A stretch of 64,000 nt of DNA from VXOI01 sp965261945 (GCA_965261945.1 CBDHEF010000002.1:1612001-1676000); one strand, 5' to 3'; numbered from the stretch's first letter, positions 8,078 through 16,692 are shown. The notes: generated from the sequence alone by a model not told the origin. Made by a program: numbers and translations.

Positions 8078-8740
8078 TCAACGGTTATAGTCTGTCATGT
8101 CTGCGACGGGGTCGTAGTCGATGCGGTTCAGCCAGTGGCGCCAGATGTTTCTACCTGATATGGATAAGCGCCTGTTGCTCTGCGGAGCGCGCCAAGCGGC
8201 TACGGCGACGTGCCGGACACCGACATACCGGCTGCGGACAAACTCCAACGCGGGCAACAAATCAGTGTCCGTGGACATGATGACCCCGACATCGTAGGCA
8301 CCATCCACTGCCATAGCCACAAAGTCAATTGCAAGAGCCGTGTCTATTCCTTTCTCTTGCGCTATCTGGTTTGGCCAGTCCGGCGGGTGCCTGAGTTGAC
8401 GGTGAATCGCATTTACGCCAGCCCTTTGCCATGCGACACATTGCTTCATGTGAGCAGCATAGGTCTTCGGCTCCCTCTCCGGGTCAGGGCGACCTGTGTA
8501 TGCCCGGACTTCCGAGAGAAAGCGCTCCAATCCTGCTGGGCCGCCTCGTGACGCTATCAGCTTACCAAGTTTCGCAGGATCAAACTGTCCGTCGGCTGAT
8601 GAAGCAGTGTTATTGAAGAAACTTCTACGCGCTCCCCGGTAAGTGTTCTGCACATCGATGAAGAGAGCAAGCCTTAAAGGAACAGCCCAGTCTGCCCTCG
8701 AAATTAGCAAAAATAGGCCCCGCCAATCAACCTGCCTCAT
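8078..8740 (-). CDS. NYN-domain (PIN-like) putative RNase
   Basis: 220 residues. Motif LALFIDVQNTYRGA at the start of the fold and AIDFVAMAVDGAYDVGVIMSTDTDLLPALEFV in the second half give the acidic residues of NYN/LabA-type PIN-like nucleases (Asp near residues 29, 143, 150 and 163). Such proteins are metal-dependent ribonucleases, often in RNA turnover or in toxin-like or defence roles. No strong ribosome-binding site precedes the ATG, and the first 20 residues (MRQVDWRGLFLLISRADWAV) are not part of the domain, so the true start is uncertain. Its neighbours give no functional hint. Confidence 0.85.
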   Translation of the reverse strand: MRQVDWRGLFLLISRADWAVPLRLALFIDVQNTYRGARRSFFNNTASSADGQFDPAKLGKLIASRGGPAGLERFLSEVRAYTGRPDPEREPKTYAAHMKQCVAWQRAGVNAIHRQLRHPPDWPNQIAQEKGIDTALAIDFVAMAVDGAYDVGVIMSTDTDLLPALEFVRSRYVGVRHVAVAAWRAPQSNRRLSISGRNIWRHWLNRIDYDPVADMTDYNR

Positions 8741-8784
8741 GGGCTGGCGGACGACGGGGAAGATTCATATCTACAGTATTTGAC

Positions 8785-8809
8785 AAGGGCGGGGACATAA
8801 CCCGCCCTT
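8785..8809. repeat. GC-palindrome family, copy 1 (AAGGGCGGG arms)
   Basis: AAGGGCGGG, a 7-nt loop and CCCGCCCTT form a perfect 9-bp hairpin just past the 3' end of the minus-strand Asp-box gene. It may act as its terminator and is related to the palindromes at 17475 and 17615. Confidence 0.75.
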
Positions 8810-8844
8810 CAAGTTACCTTCCGCGCTGGTGTCTACATGGAAGC

Positions 8845-9828
8845 CTAGTTGGGGGTTACGGCGAGGGAGCGGATTTCGCCGAACTCCTTCTTGAGCTTGC
8901 TCCAGGTATCGCCGCCGTCTTCGCTTACGTAGAGGTAGCCGAAGAGGCTGGCGGCGGCCACTACGTTGGGCATCTCGGGGTTGTTGGCGAGCCAGTAGAC
9001 CACGGAGTTGGGCTCTACGGGGAGTTTGGCCTTCTCCCAGCTCTGGCCGCCGTCGTGGGTTACCTGGACCGCGCCGGTGACGCCGGGGATGAAGTCGCCG
9101 TTGCCGACGAACATGGTATCGGGGTCGTCGGCCTTGATCACCACGCCGCGGCAGTAGGAGCGGGCGTCGTTCTCACTGAACTTGGGGAAGTAGTGGTAGT
9201 CCCAGCTCTCGCCCTCGTCGCCGCTGGTGGCGATGCCGAAGGGGCTGGTGCAGAAAAAGGCGGGGTTGTCGCCGGCGCGCAGGGCCATGCCGTGTATGTC
9301 GCCGTGGAAGGGGTCGGGGCCGAGGTCGGGCAGATGAACCCAGCTGTCGCCGCCGTCGAGGCTCTTGTAGACACCGTCAACCTCGATGCCGGCCCAGACG
9401 GTGCGGCTGTCGCGGGGGTCGATGATAATGTTGGTGGTGCGCGGCGTACCGATGGGGCATTCCATGTTGACGCCCATGTCCAGCTTCTGCCAGGACTTGC
9501 CGCCGTCGCGGGAGCGGAAGCCCTCGGGGCGGGTGCCGGCGAAGATGGTGTCGGAGTGGCTTGGGTCGACGGCCACCGACCACACCTGCAAGTCGCCGAA
9601 GGGAGTCTCGACGGCATCCCAGCTTAGGCCGTTGTCCTCGGTGCGGAACAGGCCCAGCCCGTCGGAACCAGCGAGTAGGCGGTGCGGGTTGTCGGGGTAA
9701 GTGCGCAGGGCGCGGATGTTGCCCTCGGTGGGAATGGGGTTGCGTATCTTGGTCCAGGATTCGCCGCTGTCGGAGCTGATGTTGAGCCCCTGCCCAACGG
9801 TACCCACGAATATGGAGTAGTTACCCAT
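8845..9828 (-). CDS. Asp-box (BNR) repeat beta-propeller protein, paralogue 2
   Basis: 327 residues from MGNYSIFVGTVGQG. I chose the ATG at 9828: GGAGG lies 7 nt upstream, and the paralogue at 3374 starts at the same alignment position. An ATG two codons earlier and a longer frame reaching 9942 are less likely. Asp-box motifs SSDSGESW, TEDNGLSW, SRDGGKSW, SLDGGDSW, TSGDEGESW, THDGGQSW and SEDGGDTW give about seven blades. No signal peptide or sialidase catalytic residues are visible. The last blade (YLYVSEDGGDTWSKLKKEF) matches that of paralogue 1 (YLYRSDDGGDSWNKLRREF) closely, including the following GEIRSL / SEISSV. Confidence 0.87.
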   Translation of the reverse strand: MGNYSIFVGTVGQGLNISSDSGESWTKIRNPIPTEGNIRALRTYPDNPHRLLAGSDGLGLFRTEDNGLSWDAVETPFGDLQVWSVAVDPSHSDTIFAGTRPEGFRSRDGGKSWQKLDMGVNMECPIGTPRTTNIIIDPRDSRTVWAGIEVDGVYKSLDGGDSWVHLPDLGPDPFHGDIHGMALRAGDNPAFFCTSPFGIATSGDEGESWDYHYFPKFSENDARSYCRGVVIKADDPDTMFVGNGDFIPGVTGAVQVTHDGGQSWEKAKLPVEPNSVVYWLANNPEMPNVVAAASLFGYLYVSEDGGDTWSKLKKEFGEIRSLAVTPN

Positions 9829-10011
9829 TTTCATGCCTCCCAAAGCGCATTTCGGACTTTGTTTGGGTCTGCCGTTATGATAGCCCCACAACAGGGAAAA
9901 TTCCAGCGGAACGCGACTAAGCCGGCGACGCCCCATTGCCAACGGCGGCAGTTGAGTTGCTCGTCAAGTTGACACTCTGCCGTGGCCCCTTCAAAATGAA
10001 GAAACACGAAC

Positions 10012-10041
10012 CCTGTATGAACCTGTATGAACCTGTATGAA
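10012..10041. repeat. 10-bp tandem repeat, three units, upstream of the cupin gene
   Basis: CCTGTATGAA is repeated three times without mismatches, directly before the GGAGGGG ribosome-binding site. Changes in copy number would move the promoter relative to the start by one helical turn per unit. Confidence 0.85.
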
Positions 10042-10054
10042 TTGGAGGGGCACA

Positions 10055-10624
10055 ATGACGACCACAGCGTACACGGTGGACGAATTCATCGACGACGTGC
10101 GCGGGGTTTTCGACGCGACGCAAGACCCCCTGGCGCAGGCCAAGGGAGTGGCTGAAAAGATGGAAGCGCTGCTACAGACTCCGGGCTGGCTGGAGGAGCG
10201 GCTGGAGCTCCCCGACGAGGGCGGGTACGGGCGCTATGACCTGCACCTGGACGAGGATTACGGGCATCCGGGCGGCGGATTCTGGCTGATGGCCTCGGTG
10301 CAGAAGCCGGATCAGGACAACCTGCCCCACGACCACGGTGCGGCGTGGGTGGTCTACGGCGTCTACGAGGGCTCGATCAAGCAGACCAAGTTCCGCTGGT
10401 TCTACCCGGGCGAGGGCGTGGACTCGGTGCAGATCAAGGAGATCGGCGACTTCGAGCAGAAGGACGGCAAGGTGGCCTTCTTCCTGCCGGGCGAAATCCA
10501 CAACACCCTGAACGTCACCGGCGACCGCGCCTTGGTGGTGCGCCTCGAGTCGCAGAAGCTGGACCGCGTGGTGCGCTACCAGTACAACCCGGAGGAAGGC
10601 ACCGTCAAGGTGATGGACCGGTAG
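10055..10624 (+). CDS. cupin-fold protein
   Basis: 189 residues from MTTTAYTVDEFIDDVRG. The ATG at 10055 is preceded by GGAGGGG at 5 nt and preferred over an ATG-less extension to 10037. The cupin motifs are PHDHGAAWVVYGVYEGSIKQTKF (metal ligands His-x-His and Glu) and FFLPGEIHNTLNVTGDRALVVRLES (second motif with His). The His-Asp-His-Gly form resembles cysteine-dioxygenase-like and related non-heme iron enzymes. This suggests a mononuclear metal site; substrate unknown. The gene is ended by a clear terminator. Confidence 0.85.
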   Translation: MTTTAYTVDEFIDDVRGVFDATQDPLAQAKGVAEKMEALLQTPGWLEERLELPDEGGYGRYDLHLDEDYGHPGGGFWLMASVQKPDQDNLPHDHGAAWVVYGVYEGSIKQTKFRWFYPGEGVDSVQIKEIGDFEQKDGKVAFFLPGEIHNTLNVTGDRALVVRLESQKLDRVVRYQYNPEEGTVKVMDR

Positions 10625-10665
10625 GGTTCCGGTCCAGTCCGCAAGCGGACAGTTTCGTGAATGCA

Positions 10666-10702
10666 GAAACGCCCCTCAAACCGAGGGGCGTTTCGATATT
10701 GA
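10666..10702 (+). terminator. intrinsic terminator of the cupin gene
   Basis: A 12-bp stem (GAAACGCCCCTC / GAGGGGCGTTTC) with a 5-nt loop, followed downstream by a run of T at about 10710-10716. Confidence 0.85.
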
Positions 10703-10728
10703 ATTTCTCTTTTTTAGTAGGACATTCC

Positions 10729-10962
10729 TCAAGGAACAAGTTGATACCGACCGCCTCGGTTAACAATGTTCCCCTTTTCTTCCAGGGACCGTAGAGCCGC
10801 TTCAATTTCCTTTCTCTTTGGGGCATTGTCCTGTCCCTGATTTAGGCGGGCGACTATGATTCCTATGTCAATATGAGACCCTTGCAATGTGGATCCGTCG
10901 CCAGTCTGATCGATCTCCTTTATGGCAGCACCAATTTTTGCTTCCAATTCTGATGTAGCCAC
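10729..10962 (-). CDS. small protein of unknown function downstream of AbrB-like gene
   Basis: A 77-residue protein, MATSELEAKIGAAIKEIDQT at the start and NIVNRGGRYQLVP at the end. The second half (RKEIEAALRSLEEKGNIVNRGGRYQLVP) reads like a winged-helix recognition helix plus wing. It lies 43 bp downstream of an AbrB-type gene on the same strand, where a toxin would be expected, but no PIN, MazF or RelE features are present. I do not recognise a family. Confidence 0.55.
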   Translation of the reverse strand: MATSELEAKIGAAIKEIDQTGDGSTLQGSHIDIGIIVARLNQGQDNAPKRKEIEAALRSLEEKGNIVNRGGRYQLVP

Positions 10963-11005
10963 CTCTATTTTGTCCTGTTACTCATTTGACAAGTCATGGC
11001 AAGCC

Positions 11006-11227
11006 TCAAACTCTCCGCGCCCATGCCACTGCATCAGCCACATCTGCCTCGGTTATTCCCATTTTGGCCAGTTTGTCTCGCACGGCATCGGCCGTTGTTC
11101 GAGGTACAGGCGTCAAAATGGGGCAGCCGTCCCTTACTTCTATTTCCATGTACTCCACGCCATGGAGGGCGAGGGCTACCTCGTCGGGCAGGGTAATCTG
11201 ATTAGGGCCTGTCATTTTCGCTCGCAT
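11006..11227 (-). CDS. AbrB/SpoVT-type antitoxin-like DNA-binding protein
   Basis: A 73-residue protein, ATG preceded by GAGGGGG. MTGPNQITLPDEVALALHG is a swapped-hairpin AbrB DNA-binding segment. The C-terminus (VRDKLAKMGITEADVADAV) is the toxin-contacting helix typical of antitoxins paired with PIN toxins. No PIN gene follows; instead a 77-residue protein of unknown type is downstream, so this may be an orphan antitoxin or part of an unrecognised pair. Confidence 0.75.
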   Translation of the reverse strand: MRAKMTGPNQITLPDEVALALHGVEYMEIEVRDGCPILTPVPRTTADAVRDKLAKMGITEADVADAVAWARRV

Positions 11228-11264
11228 ATTGGCGCCCCCTCGTTTTGCATATTTTGACGGCGCT

Positions 11265-12995
11265 TTAGTCTGCGGCCAATTCAGTGCGGAGGGATTGGGT
11301 GGCGGGGAGGTCCAGTTCGCCGTCGTCGCCCACGACCACCCCGTACTCCGCCCTCGCGTACTCGCGCGTCAGCTTCTCCTGATGCACGTCTTCGAGGACG
11401 GCCTGGGGGTCTCGGTTTAGGGGGTTGCCGTAGCCGCCGGCTCCGGCTTGGATTACTCGGTATAGGTCGCCTTTCTTGAGGGTCATCAGGTGCTTGCCGG
11501 GGAGTTCCTGCTCTTCGGGAGTGCCGGGGTTGAGGGTGTTCTGGGTGGGGGTGCCGTCCTTGCCGCCCTCTACTCCCCAAGGGCGGAAGATGGTGCGGTC
11601 GGAGCGGAGCTGGAAGGTGGCCTCGTCGGCAAGCAAACGGAACTCGCGGACGATGCCGAGTCCGCCGCGGTACTCGCCGGCGCCGCCGGTATCGGGGACC
11701 AGTGCGAAGCGCTCCACGAGCAGTGGCTGGTCGGCCTCGATGCTTTCGATGGGGGTGTTGGCCATGTTCAGCACCGGCGAGGCCAGGCCGTCGGCTCCGT
11801 CTATGCCGGGGCCGCCGCCGCGAGGGCCGTCGTTGTTGAATTCCAGGTAGACCCACGCCTTGCGGTTGGGATGGTAGCCGCCGAAGGAGAGGCCGATCTC
11901 ACCGCCTCCCCAAGCGGCCGGGACCCGGCCGGGCAGGGCCTGGGCCATGGCCCCGAACATGGCTTGGCAGATGCGAAATCCGGCCAGGCCACGGGCGGCG
12001 ACGGGCGCCGGGTGCTGCGGGTTGACGAAGCAGCCCTCGGGCGCGGTGATATTGAAGGGGCGGAAGAAGCCGCTGTTGGACTGGATCGCCGGGTCTATCA
12101 GGCACTTCATCGCAGCATAGACGTTGGACTTGGTGTAGGCGAAGTTGGGGTTGATGCTCCCCTTGGCCTGCGGTGAAGTGCCGTCGAAGTCCACGAACAC
12201 CTCGTCGCCGTCAATTTTCACGTTGACGTGGATGTCGATGGGCTGAGGGTCGATGCCGTCGTTGTCTATGTGGTCTACGAACTGCCACTCGCCCTGTGGC
12301 AGCGACGAAATCTCGGCGCGGGTGAGGGCTTCGGTGGTGTCGAGAATGTCGGCCATGTAGGTCTTCATTTCTTCAAGCCCGTATTCGTCAATCAGCCGCA
12401 ACAGGTCGCGCTCGCCGAATCGCACAGCCGCCAGCAGCGCCTGAACATCGCCCAGCACCTTCTCCGGGACGCGGACGTTCTTCTCCAGGATGCGCCAGAC
12501 GGCCCGGTTCAGCGCCCCTTCTTCGTAGAGCTTGAGGGGCGGCAGAATCAGGCCCTCCTGGTAAATTTCGGTGTTGTCGCAGGCGTTGCCGCCGGCAACG
12601 CGCCCGCCGATGTCGGTCTGGTGTCCGATGCAGCAACTCCAGCCGATGAGGACCTCGTTCACGAAGATGGGCTTGAACAGGAATATGTCGGGCAGGTGGC
12701 TGGCGCCCTCGTAGGGGTCGTTGTTGGCGAAGATGTCGCCGGGGAGGACATCGTCACCGAAGGCGTTCATCACGCCCTCCAGCGCGGGGGCCATGCTGCC
12801 GAGGTGCGGCGGCAGGGTCAAGCCCTGGGCCACCTGCTGGCCCTCGGCGTTGAACAGGGCGGTGGAGAAGTCCATGCCGTGCTTGATGACCGCCGAGCGG
12901 GCGGTGCGCACCACGGTGAGCGCCATGGTGTCGGCGGCGCTCATCAGCGCGTTCTTGATGATCTCGCGGGTTACGGGATCGGTCGTTTGCAGCAT
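11265..12995 (-). CDS. hyuB: hydantoinase B / oxoprolinase family protein (HyuB)
   Basis: 576 residues, ATG preceded by GAGGAG. The N-terminus DPVTREIIKNALMSAADTMALTVVRTA and the segments GDIFANNDPYEGASHLPD, SCCIGHQTDIGGRVAGG and CFVNPQHPAPVAARGLAGFRICQAMFGA are diagnostic of the HyuB family. Proteins of this family form the beta subunit of ATP-dependent N-methylhydantoinases, 5-oxoprolinases and acetone/acetophenone carboxylases. The matching alpha subunit (HyuA) lies 4.7 kb away at 17670-19769 on the same strand, separated by four plus-strand genes, so the two are not co-transcribed. The reaction is not determined. Confidence 0.94.
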   Translation of the reverse strand: MLQTTDPVTREIIKNALMSAADTMALTVVRTARSAVIKHGMDFSTALFNAEGQQVAQGLTLPPHLGSMAPALEGVMNAFGDDVLPGDIFANNDPYEGASHLPDIFLFKPIFVNEVLIGWSCCIGHQTDIGGRVAGGNACDNTEIYQEGLILPPLKLYEEGALNRAVWRILEKNVRVPEKVLGDVQALLAAVRFGERDLLRLIDEYGLEEMKTYMADILDTTEALTRAEISSLPQGEWQFVDHIDNDGIDPQPIDIHVNVKIDGDEVFVDFDGTSPQAKGSINPNFAYTKSNVYAAMKCLIDPAIQSNSGFFRPFNITAPEGCFVNPQHPAPVAARGLAGFRICQAMFGAMAQALPGRVPAAWGGGEIGLSFGGYHPNRKAWVYLEFNNDGPRGGGPGIDGADGLASPVLNMANTPIESIEADQPLLVERFALVPDTGGAGEYRGGLGIVREFRLLADEATFQLRSDRTIFRPWGVEGGKDGTPTQNTLNPGTPEEQELPGKHLMTLKKGDLYRVIQAGAGGYGNPLNRDPQAVLEDVHQEKLTREYARAEYGVVVGDDGELDLPATQSLRTELAAD

Positions 12996-13080
12996 CGGAG
13001 TCTCCTCATCTGCGGGGGTTCAGTCTGGAGCGGCTTTGGGCGCATAGTGCCATAGTTACGGATGCTGACGCAAGGGAAAC

Positions 13081-13115
13081 TCCCTCACCCTAGCCCTCTC
13101 CCTTTGGGAGAGGGG
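13081..13115. repeat. REP-like intergenic hairpin, copy 3
   Basis: CCCTCACCCTAGCCCTCTCC followed by CTTTGGGAGAGGGG in the divergent hyuB/ThDP-enzyme gap. Confidence 0.78.
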
Positions 13116-13177
13116 ATAAGACGCCCTCGCAATGATACAATCAGCGCGATAATCCCATCCCACAACGAGGGTTAAGA

Positions 13178-14845
13178 ATGAGCATTGACGTAGCAACCGC
13201 TATCGCCCGCATCCTGAAGCGGGAAGGCATCGAGTGGGTCTCCACCTTCCCGGTGTGCCGGGTGAACAACGCGCTTGGCCGCGAGGGTGTTCCGATGATC
13301 ATGATGCGCGACGACCGATACGCCGTGGCGCTGGCCGACGCCTATTCGCGGGTCACCGCCGGGGAGCGCATCGGCGTCTGCACCGTGCAGGGGGGCGTCA
13401 ACGGCGCGGGTTTGCAGTACTCCTACCCCGGCTTGGCCCAGGCCTTCGAGGACAACTCGCCGATGCTGTGCATCACCGACGGCATACCGGCGGGCAGCTC
13501 GGAGAACACGCAGTTCGACGTTACGACCAGCTTGAAGACAGTATCCAAGTGGTTCGGCTACATCGACCGTCCGGAGCGGGTGCCTGAGTTCATGCGCCGG
13601 GCCTTCTCCATGCTGCGCAGCGGACGGCCGGGGCCGGTTGTGCTGGCAGTGCCCAACGCGACTGCCACCTTCGATGAGACCGCCGACCCCTACTTTCCAC
13701 CGAAGGGGTACAAGGCCGGGCCTAATCCCGACGACGTGAATACGGCGGTTGACCTGTTGCTTGGCGCGAAGAATCCGCTCATCTACGCAGGCGAAGGCGT
13801 GATCTACGCCGGAGCGTCGGCGGAGTTGAAGGCGTTTGCGGAGGCCCTGAACGCTCCGGTCATCACGACGCTGAAGGCAAAGGGCGCGTTTCCGGAGAAC
13901 CACCCGCTGTTTGTCGGGGTCCGCGGCGACCATCCTGCCGAGTTTCTCGAGAAGAGCGACGTGATCCTGGCCGTCGGATCCAGCCTGTCGCCGGGCCGGT
14001 TCACGCACGGCATTCCCCATGCCGCCGGCAAGACCATCATCCAGTGCAACCTGGACGAATTTCACATCAACCGCATCTACCCCACCCATCACGCCGTGCT
14101 GGGCGACGCCAAGTTCACGCTGCGGGCGCTGGCCGACGGTGTGGCAGAGCGCACCGGCGGGGACGCACAGAACGGCGACGAAGTGGCCGCCGCGGTCAAG
14201 GCATCCCGCGACGCCGGGCTGGCCAAGTACCGGGAGGTGATGGTCTCGGACGACACGCCGATAAATCCCTACCGCGTGTACGGCGACATGATGAAGGCGC
14301 TGGACCCGATGAACTCCTTCGTCACCCATGACTCCGGCAACACGAGGGACCAGCTGAGCACGGTCTACGACACTTTGATTCCGCGCGGCTTCCTTGGCTG
14401 GGGCAACATTTCGACGCTGGGCTTCGGGCTTGCCGGGGCCATGGCTGCCCGGCTGGCCTTCCCCGACCGCCACTGCGTGGCAGTGACCGGGGACGCCGGT
14501 GTGGGCTATATGCTGGGCAACCTGGAGGTGCCGGTGCGTCAGAAGATCGGCATCACGGTGGCGCACGTGAGCAACGGAGGCTTCGCCGGCTACGGCCCGG
14601 GATTCTGGGGCGAGGGCCACGACCCGTTCACTCACCAGGTGATGGGCCCGGACGATGTTGATATGTCCCGGGTAGCCGCGGAGCTGGGCCTGCACGCCGA
14701 GCGGGTGCACGACCCGGCGCATATCGTCGACGCCTTCAACCGGGCCAAGTCCGCCAACGACAAGGGACAGCCGGCCTACATCGAGTTCATTTGCTCTCAG
14801 TACCCAGTCTATGGTGGCTGGGCGCCCAGCTCCATCGCGCACTAA
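13178..14845 (+). CDS. ThDP-dependent enzyme (acetolactate synthase-like)
   Basis: 555 residues. The three-domain layout of the POX/AHAS family is visible: N-terminal PYR domain (TAIARILKREGIEWVSTFPVC), central Rossmann-like domain (AKNPLIYAGEGVIYAGASAELKAFAEALNAPVITTLKAKGAFPENHPLFVG) and C-terminal PP domain (GNISTLGFGLAGAMAARLAFPDRHCVAVTGDAGVGYMLGNLE). The segment MRDDRYAVALADAYSRVTAG aligns with the family's R-H-E-Q-x2-A-x2-M-A-D-x-Y, placing Asp46 where the ThDP-activating Glu normally is. The PP motif has GDAG rather than GDG. It is followed 11 bp later by an epoxide-hydrolase-like gene. Substrate unknown; decarboxylase, carboligase and oxalyl-CoA-like activities are all possible. Confidence 0.88.
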   Translation: MSIDVATAIARILKREGIEWVSTFPVCRVNNALGREGVPMIMMRDDRYAVALADAYSRVTAGERIGVCTVQGGVNGAGLQYSYPGLAQAFEDNSPMLCITDGIPAGSSENTQFDVTTSLKTVSKWFGYIDRPERVPEFMRRAFSMLRSGRPGPVVLAVPNATATFDETADPYFPPKGYKAGPNPDDVNTAVDLLLGAKNPLIYAGEGVIYAGASAELKAFAEALNAPVITTLKAKGAFPENHPLFVGVRGDHPAEFLEKSDVILAVGSSLSPGRFTHGIPHAAGKTIIQCNLDEFHINRIYPTHHAVLGDAKFTLRALADGVAERTGGDAQNGDEVAAAVKASRDAGLAKYREVMVSDDTPINPYRVYGDMMKALDPMNSFVTHDSGNTRDQLSTVYDTLIPRGFLGWGNISTLGFGLAGAMAARLAFPDRHCVAVTGDAGVGYMLGNLEVPVRQKIGITVAHVSNGGFAGYGPGFWGEGHDPFTHQVMGPDDVDMSRVAAELGLHAERVHDPAHIVDAFNRAKSANDKGQPAYIEFICSQYPVYGGWAPSSIAH

Positions 14846-14856
14846 AGGAGGCTGAC

Positions 14857-15738
14857 ATGGCTGACCTGAACCCCGAACAATGGAGCCATCACACGGCGCG
14901 AATCAACGGGATCAACATCCACTACGTGCTGGAGGGCGAGGGCGACCCGGTGCTCTTCCTGCACGGGTGGCCGGAGTTCTGGTACTCGTGGCGGCACCAG
15001 ATACCGGTATTCTCGAAGCAGTACCAGGTCATTGTGCCTGATATGCGGGGCTTCGGGCATTCGGATAAGCCGTTCTATGGGTATGACACCCGCACGGCTG
15101 CTTCGGATATGTACGAGCTGGTGCGGCAACTGGGACACGAGAGCGTGAACATCGTGTCGCACGACATCGGTGCCCGAGTCGGCTTCCGCTTCGCCCTGGA
15201 CCACGAGGAAGCGGTTCGCAAGATTGCCTTCCTCGACGCCACGCCGCCCTACGAGCAGCTTGGCCCGCAGTCCCCGTCGGTGGTGCGCGAGCGGTGGCAT
15301 TCCTACTTCCACCAGCAGTTCGACCTGCCGGAGAAGCTGCTGGAGGGCCGCGAGGAAATCTACCTGCGCCACATCCTGCGCGACTGGACCATCAACAAGT
15401 ATCCGCTGACGCAGGAAGTGATCGACGAGTACGTCAAGGTCTATTCGGCGCCCGGCGGACTGCGTGGCGGCTTCAACTACTATCGCGCCGCCGCCTATTT
15501 GGACCCCGCCGACTGGCGCGCCGACGAGGGACGCACGCTGTCGGCGCCTGCGCTGTTCCTGTATGGCGCCCGCCGCGTCCGCACCGCCGAGGAGATGGGC
15601 GCAGGGCCGCTGGACGACGCCTGGCGCGGCGTAATTCCCGGCGTCCAGTCAAAGCACCTGGGCGACTACGGCCACTTCCTGCAATGGGAATGCCCCGACG
15701 ACGTGAACCGCGAACTGCTGGCGTTCCTGGCAGGTTAA
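14857..15738 (+). CDS. alpha/beta hydrolase, epoxide hydrolase / haloacetate dehalogenase type
   Basis: 293 residues from MADLNPEQWSHHTARING. The ATG at 14857 follows AAAGGAGG and is preferred to a start at 14791 inside the previous gene. Motifs in order: oxyanion loop FLHGWPEFWYSWRHQIP, DMRGFGHSDKP, nucleophile elbow VSHDIGARVGFRFA with Asp as nucleophile, and the C-terminal His in DYGHFLQWE. Asp at the elbow plus HGWPEFW fits epoxide hydrolases and fluoroacetate/haloalkane dehalogenases. It is co-oriented and closely spaced with the ThDP enzyme and the next two genes, which suggests one small-molecule degradation operon. Confidence 0.92.
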   Translation: MADLNPEQWSHHTARINGINIHYVLEGEGDPVLFLHGWPEFWYSWRHQIPVFSKQYQVIVPDMRGFGHSDKPFYGYDTRTAASDMYELVRQLGHESVNIVSHDIGARVGFRFALDHEEAVRKIAFLDATPPYEQLGPQSPSVVRERWHSYFHQQFDLPEKLLEGREEIYLRHILRDWTINKYPLTQEVIDEYVKVYSAPGGLRGGFNYYRAAAYLDPADWRADEGRTLSAPALFLYGARRVRTAEEMGAGPLDDAWRGVIPGVQSKHLGDYGHFLQWECPDDVNRELLAFLAG

Positions 15739-15806
15739 CCATCTGTCTCTTCTTTTCTTCCCTATCCCTCTGGGAGAGGAAATAGCTGAAAACCGGAGGA
15801 ACCTGA

Positions 15807-16622
15807 ATGGGTACGCCCGAGGAACGCGCCTGGCTGGTCCGCACCGAGTCGGCGCGGCTGCTGGAGTACTTCAAGAGCCTGTCGCCGGAGGACTGGGCGA
15901 CGCAGAGCGCCTGCGATGCCTGGAGCAACGCCGACGTGGCGACACACCTACTGATGGCCGTGGATAACTTTTCAGGCAACATCGAGCGGGGAGCGAGGGG
16001 CGACTCATCGACGCCTGAAGGGTTGCCCCCGCCCCATGAGACTGACATGGCCGCCCGTATGGTCGCCAACGCGACGCGGGCCGTGGCGATGAGGGAGAGC
16101 CTGGGAGACTCGCTGGTGGAGATATTCGCTCAGGAGTGCGACCGCCTGGACAAGCTCCTCGCCGGAATGGGCCCGGACGACTGGGAGAAACCGTGCTATC
16201 ACGCCGCGGCCATACTCAGCGTGAGCAGGTATTTGAACTTGCGCCTTACCGAAATGGTGGTGCATGAATGGGACATCCGCTCGCGTCTGGAGCCGTCGGC
16301 CAGGATGCCCGACGCAGTTATGCCTGCGGTGTTGGAACTGCTGCCCGGCTTCGTGGTGGGCAGGCTGTTTCAGCCCGGCTCCGGCATCGCCCAGCCGTCA
16401 CGCTTCCGCTTCAACCTGACGGACGGCGGGAGTTACGACATCCTGGCGGGTGGCGGCAAGTTGCAGATGGAAGACAGCACCGCAGATGCCGCCGACGTTA
16501 CCTTCACCTGCAACGCATCGACCTTCGCGCTGTTGGCCTACGGGCGGTTCACGGTGGAGGAAGCGGTGGCAGCGGGTGACATGACCATCGAGGGCGACCG
16601 GCAGTTGGCGGCGCAGTTCTAG
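15807..16622 (+). CDS. DinB/MDMPI-fold protein with C-terminal SCP2-like domain
   Basis: 271 residues, ATG preceded by GGAGGAA. The N-terminal half (ERAWLVRTESARLLEYFKSLSPEDWATQSACDAWSNADVATHLL) is the four-helix DinB/mycothiol-dependent maleylpyruvate isomerase fold; His in VATHLL and HEWDIRSRLEP are candidate metal ligands. The C-terminal half (RFNLTDGGSYDILAGGGKLQMEDSTADAADVTFTCNASTFALLAYGRFTVEEAVAAG) is an SCP2 sterol-carrier-like domain. The pairing is common in actinobacteria and Chloroflexota. Probably a thiol transferase or isomerase working with the adjacent hydrolase; specific reaction unknown. Confidence 0.85.
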   Translation: MGTPEERAWLVRTESARLLEYFKSLSPEDWATQSACDAWSNADVATHLLMAVDNFSGNIERGARGDSSTPEGLPPPHETDMAARMVANATRAVAMRESLGDSLVEIFAQECDRLDKLLAGMGPDDWEKPCYHAAAILSVSRYLNLRLTEMVVHEWDIRSRLEPSARMPDAVMPAVLELLPGFVVGRLFQPGSGIAQPSRFRFNLTDGGSYDILAGGGKLQMEDSTADAADVTFTCNASTFALLAYGRFTVEEAVAAGDMTIEGDRQLAAQF

Positions 16623-16692
16623 CCGGGGCGCTCTCATATAAACTCTCCCCCAATGGCATGGGAAAGGGATTTGAACAACAGGAGATGATTCG

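Noticed and set aside
9829..9942. N-terminal extension of the Asp-box gene
   Set aside because: The longer frame has no ribosome-binding site, while GGAGG is 7 nt before the ATG at 9828 and the paralogue starts at the same position.
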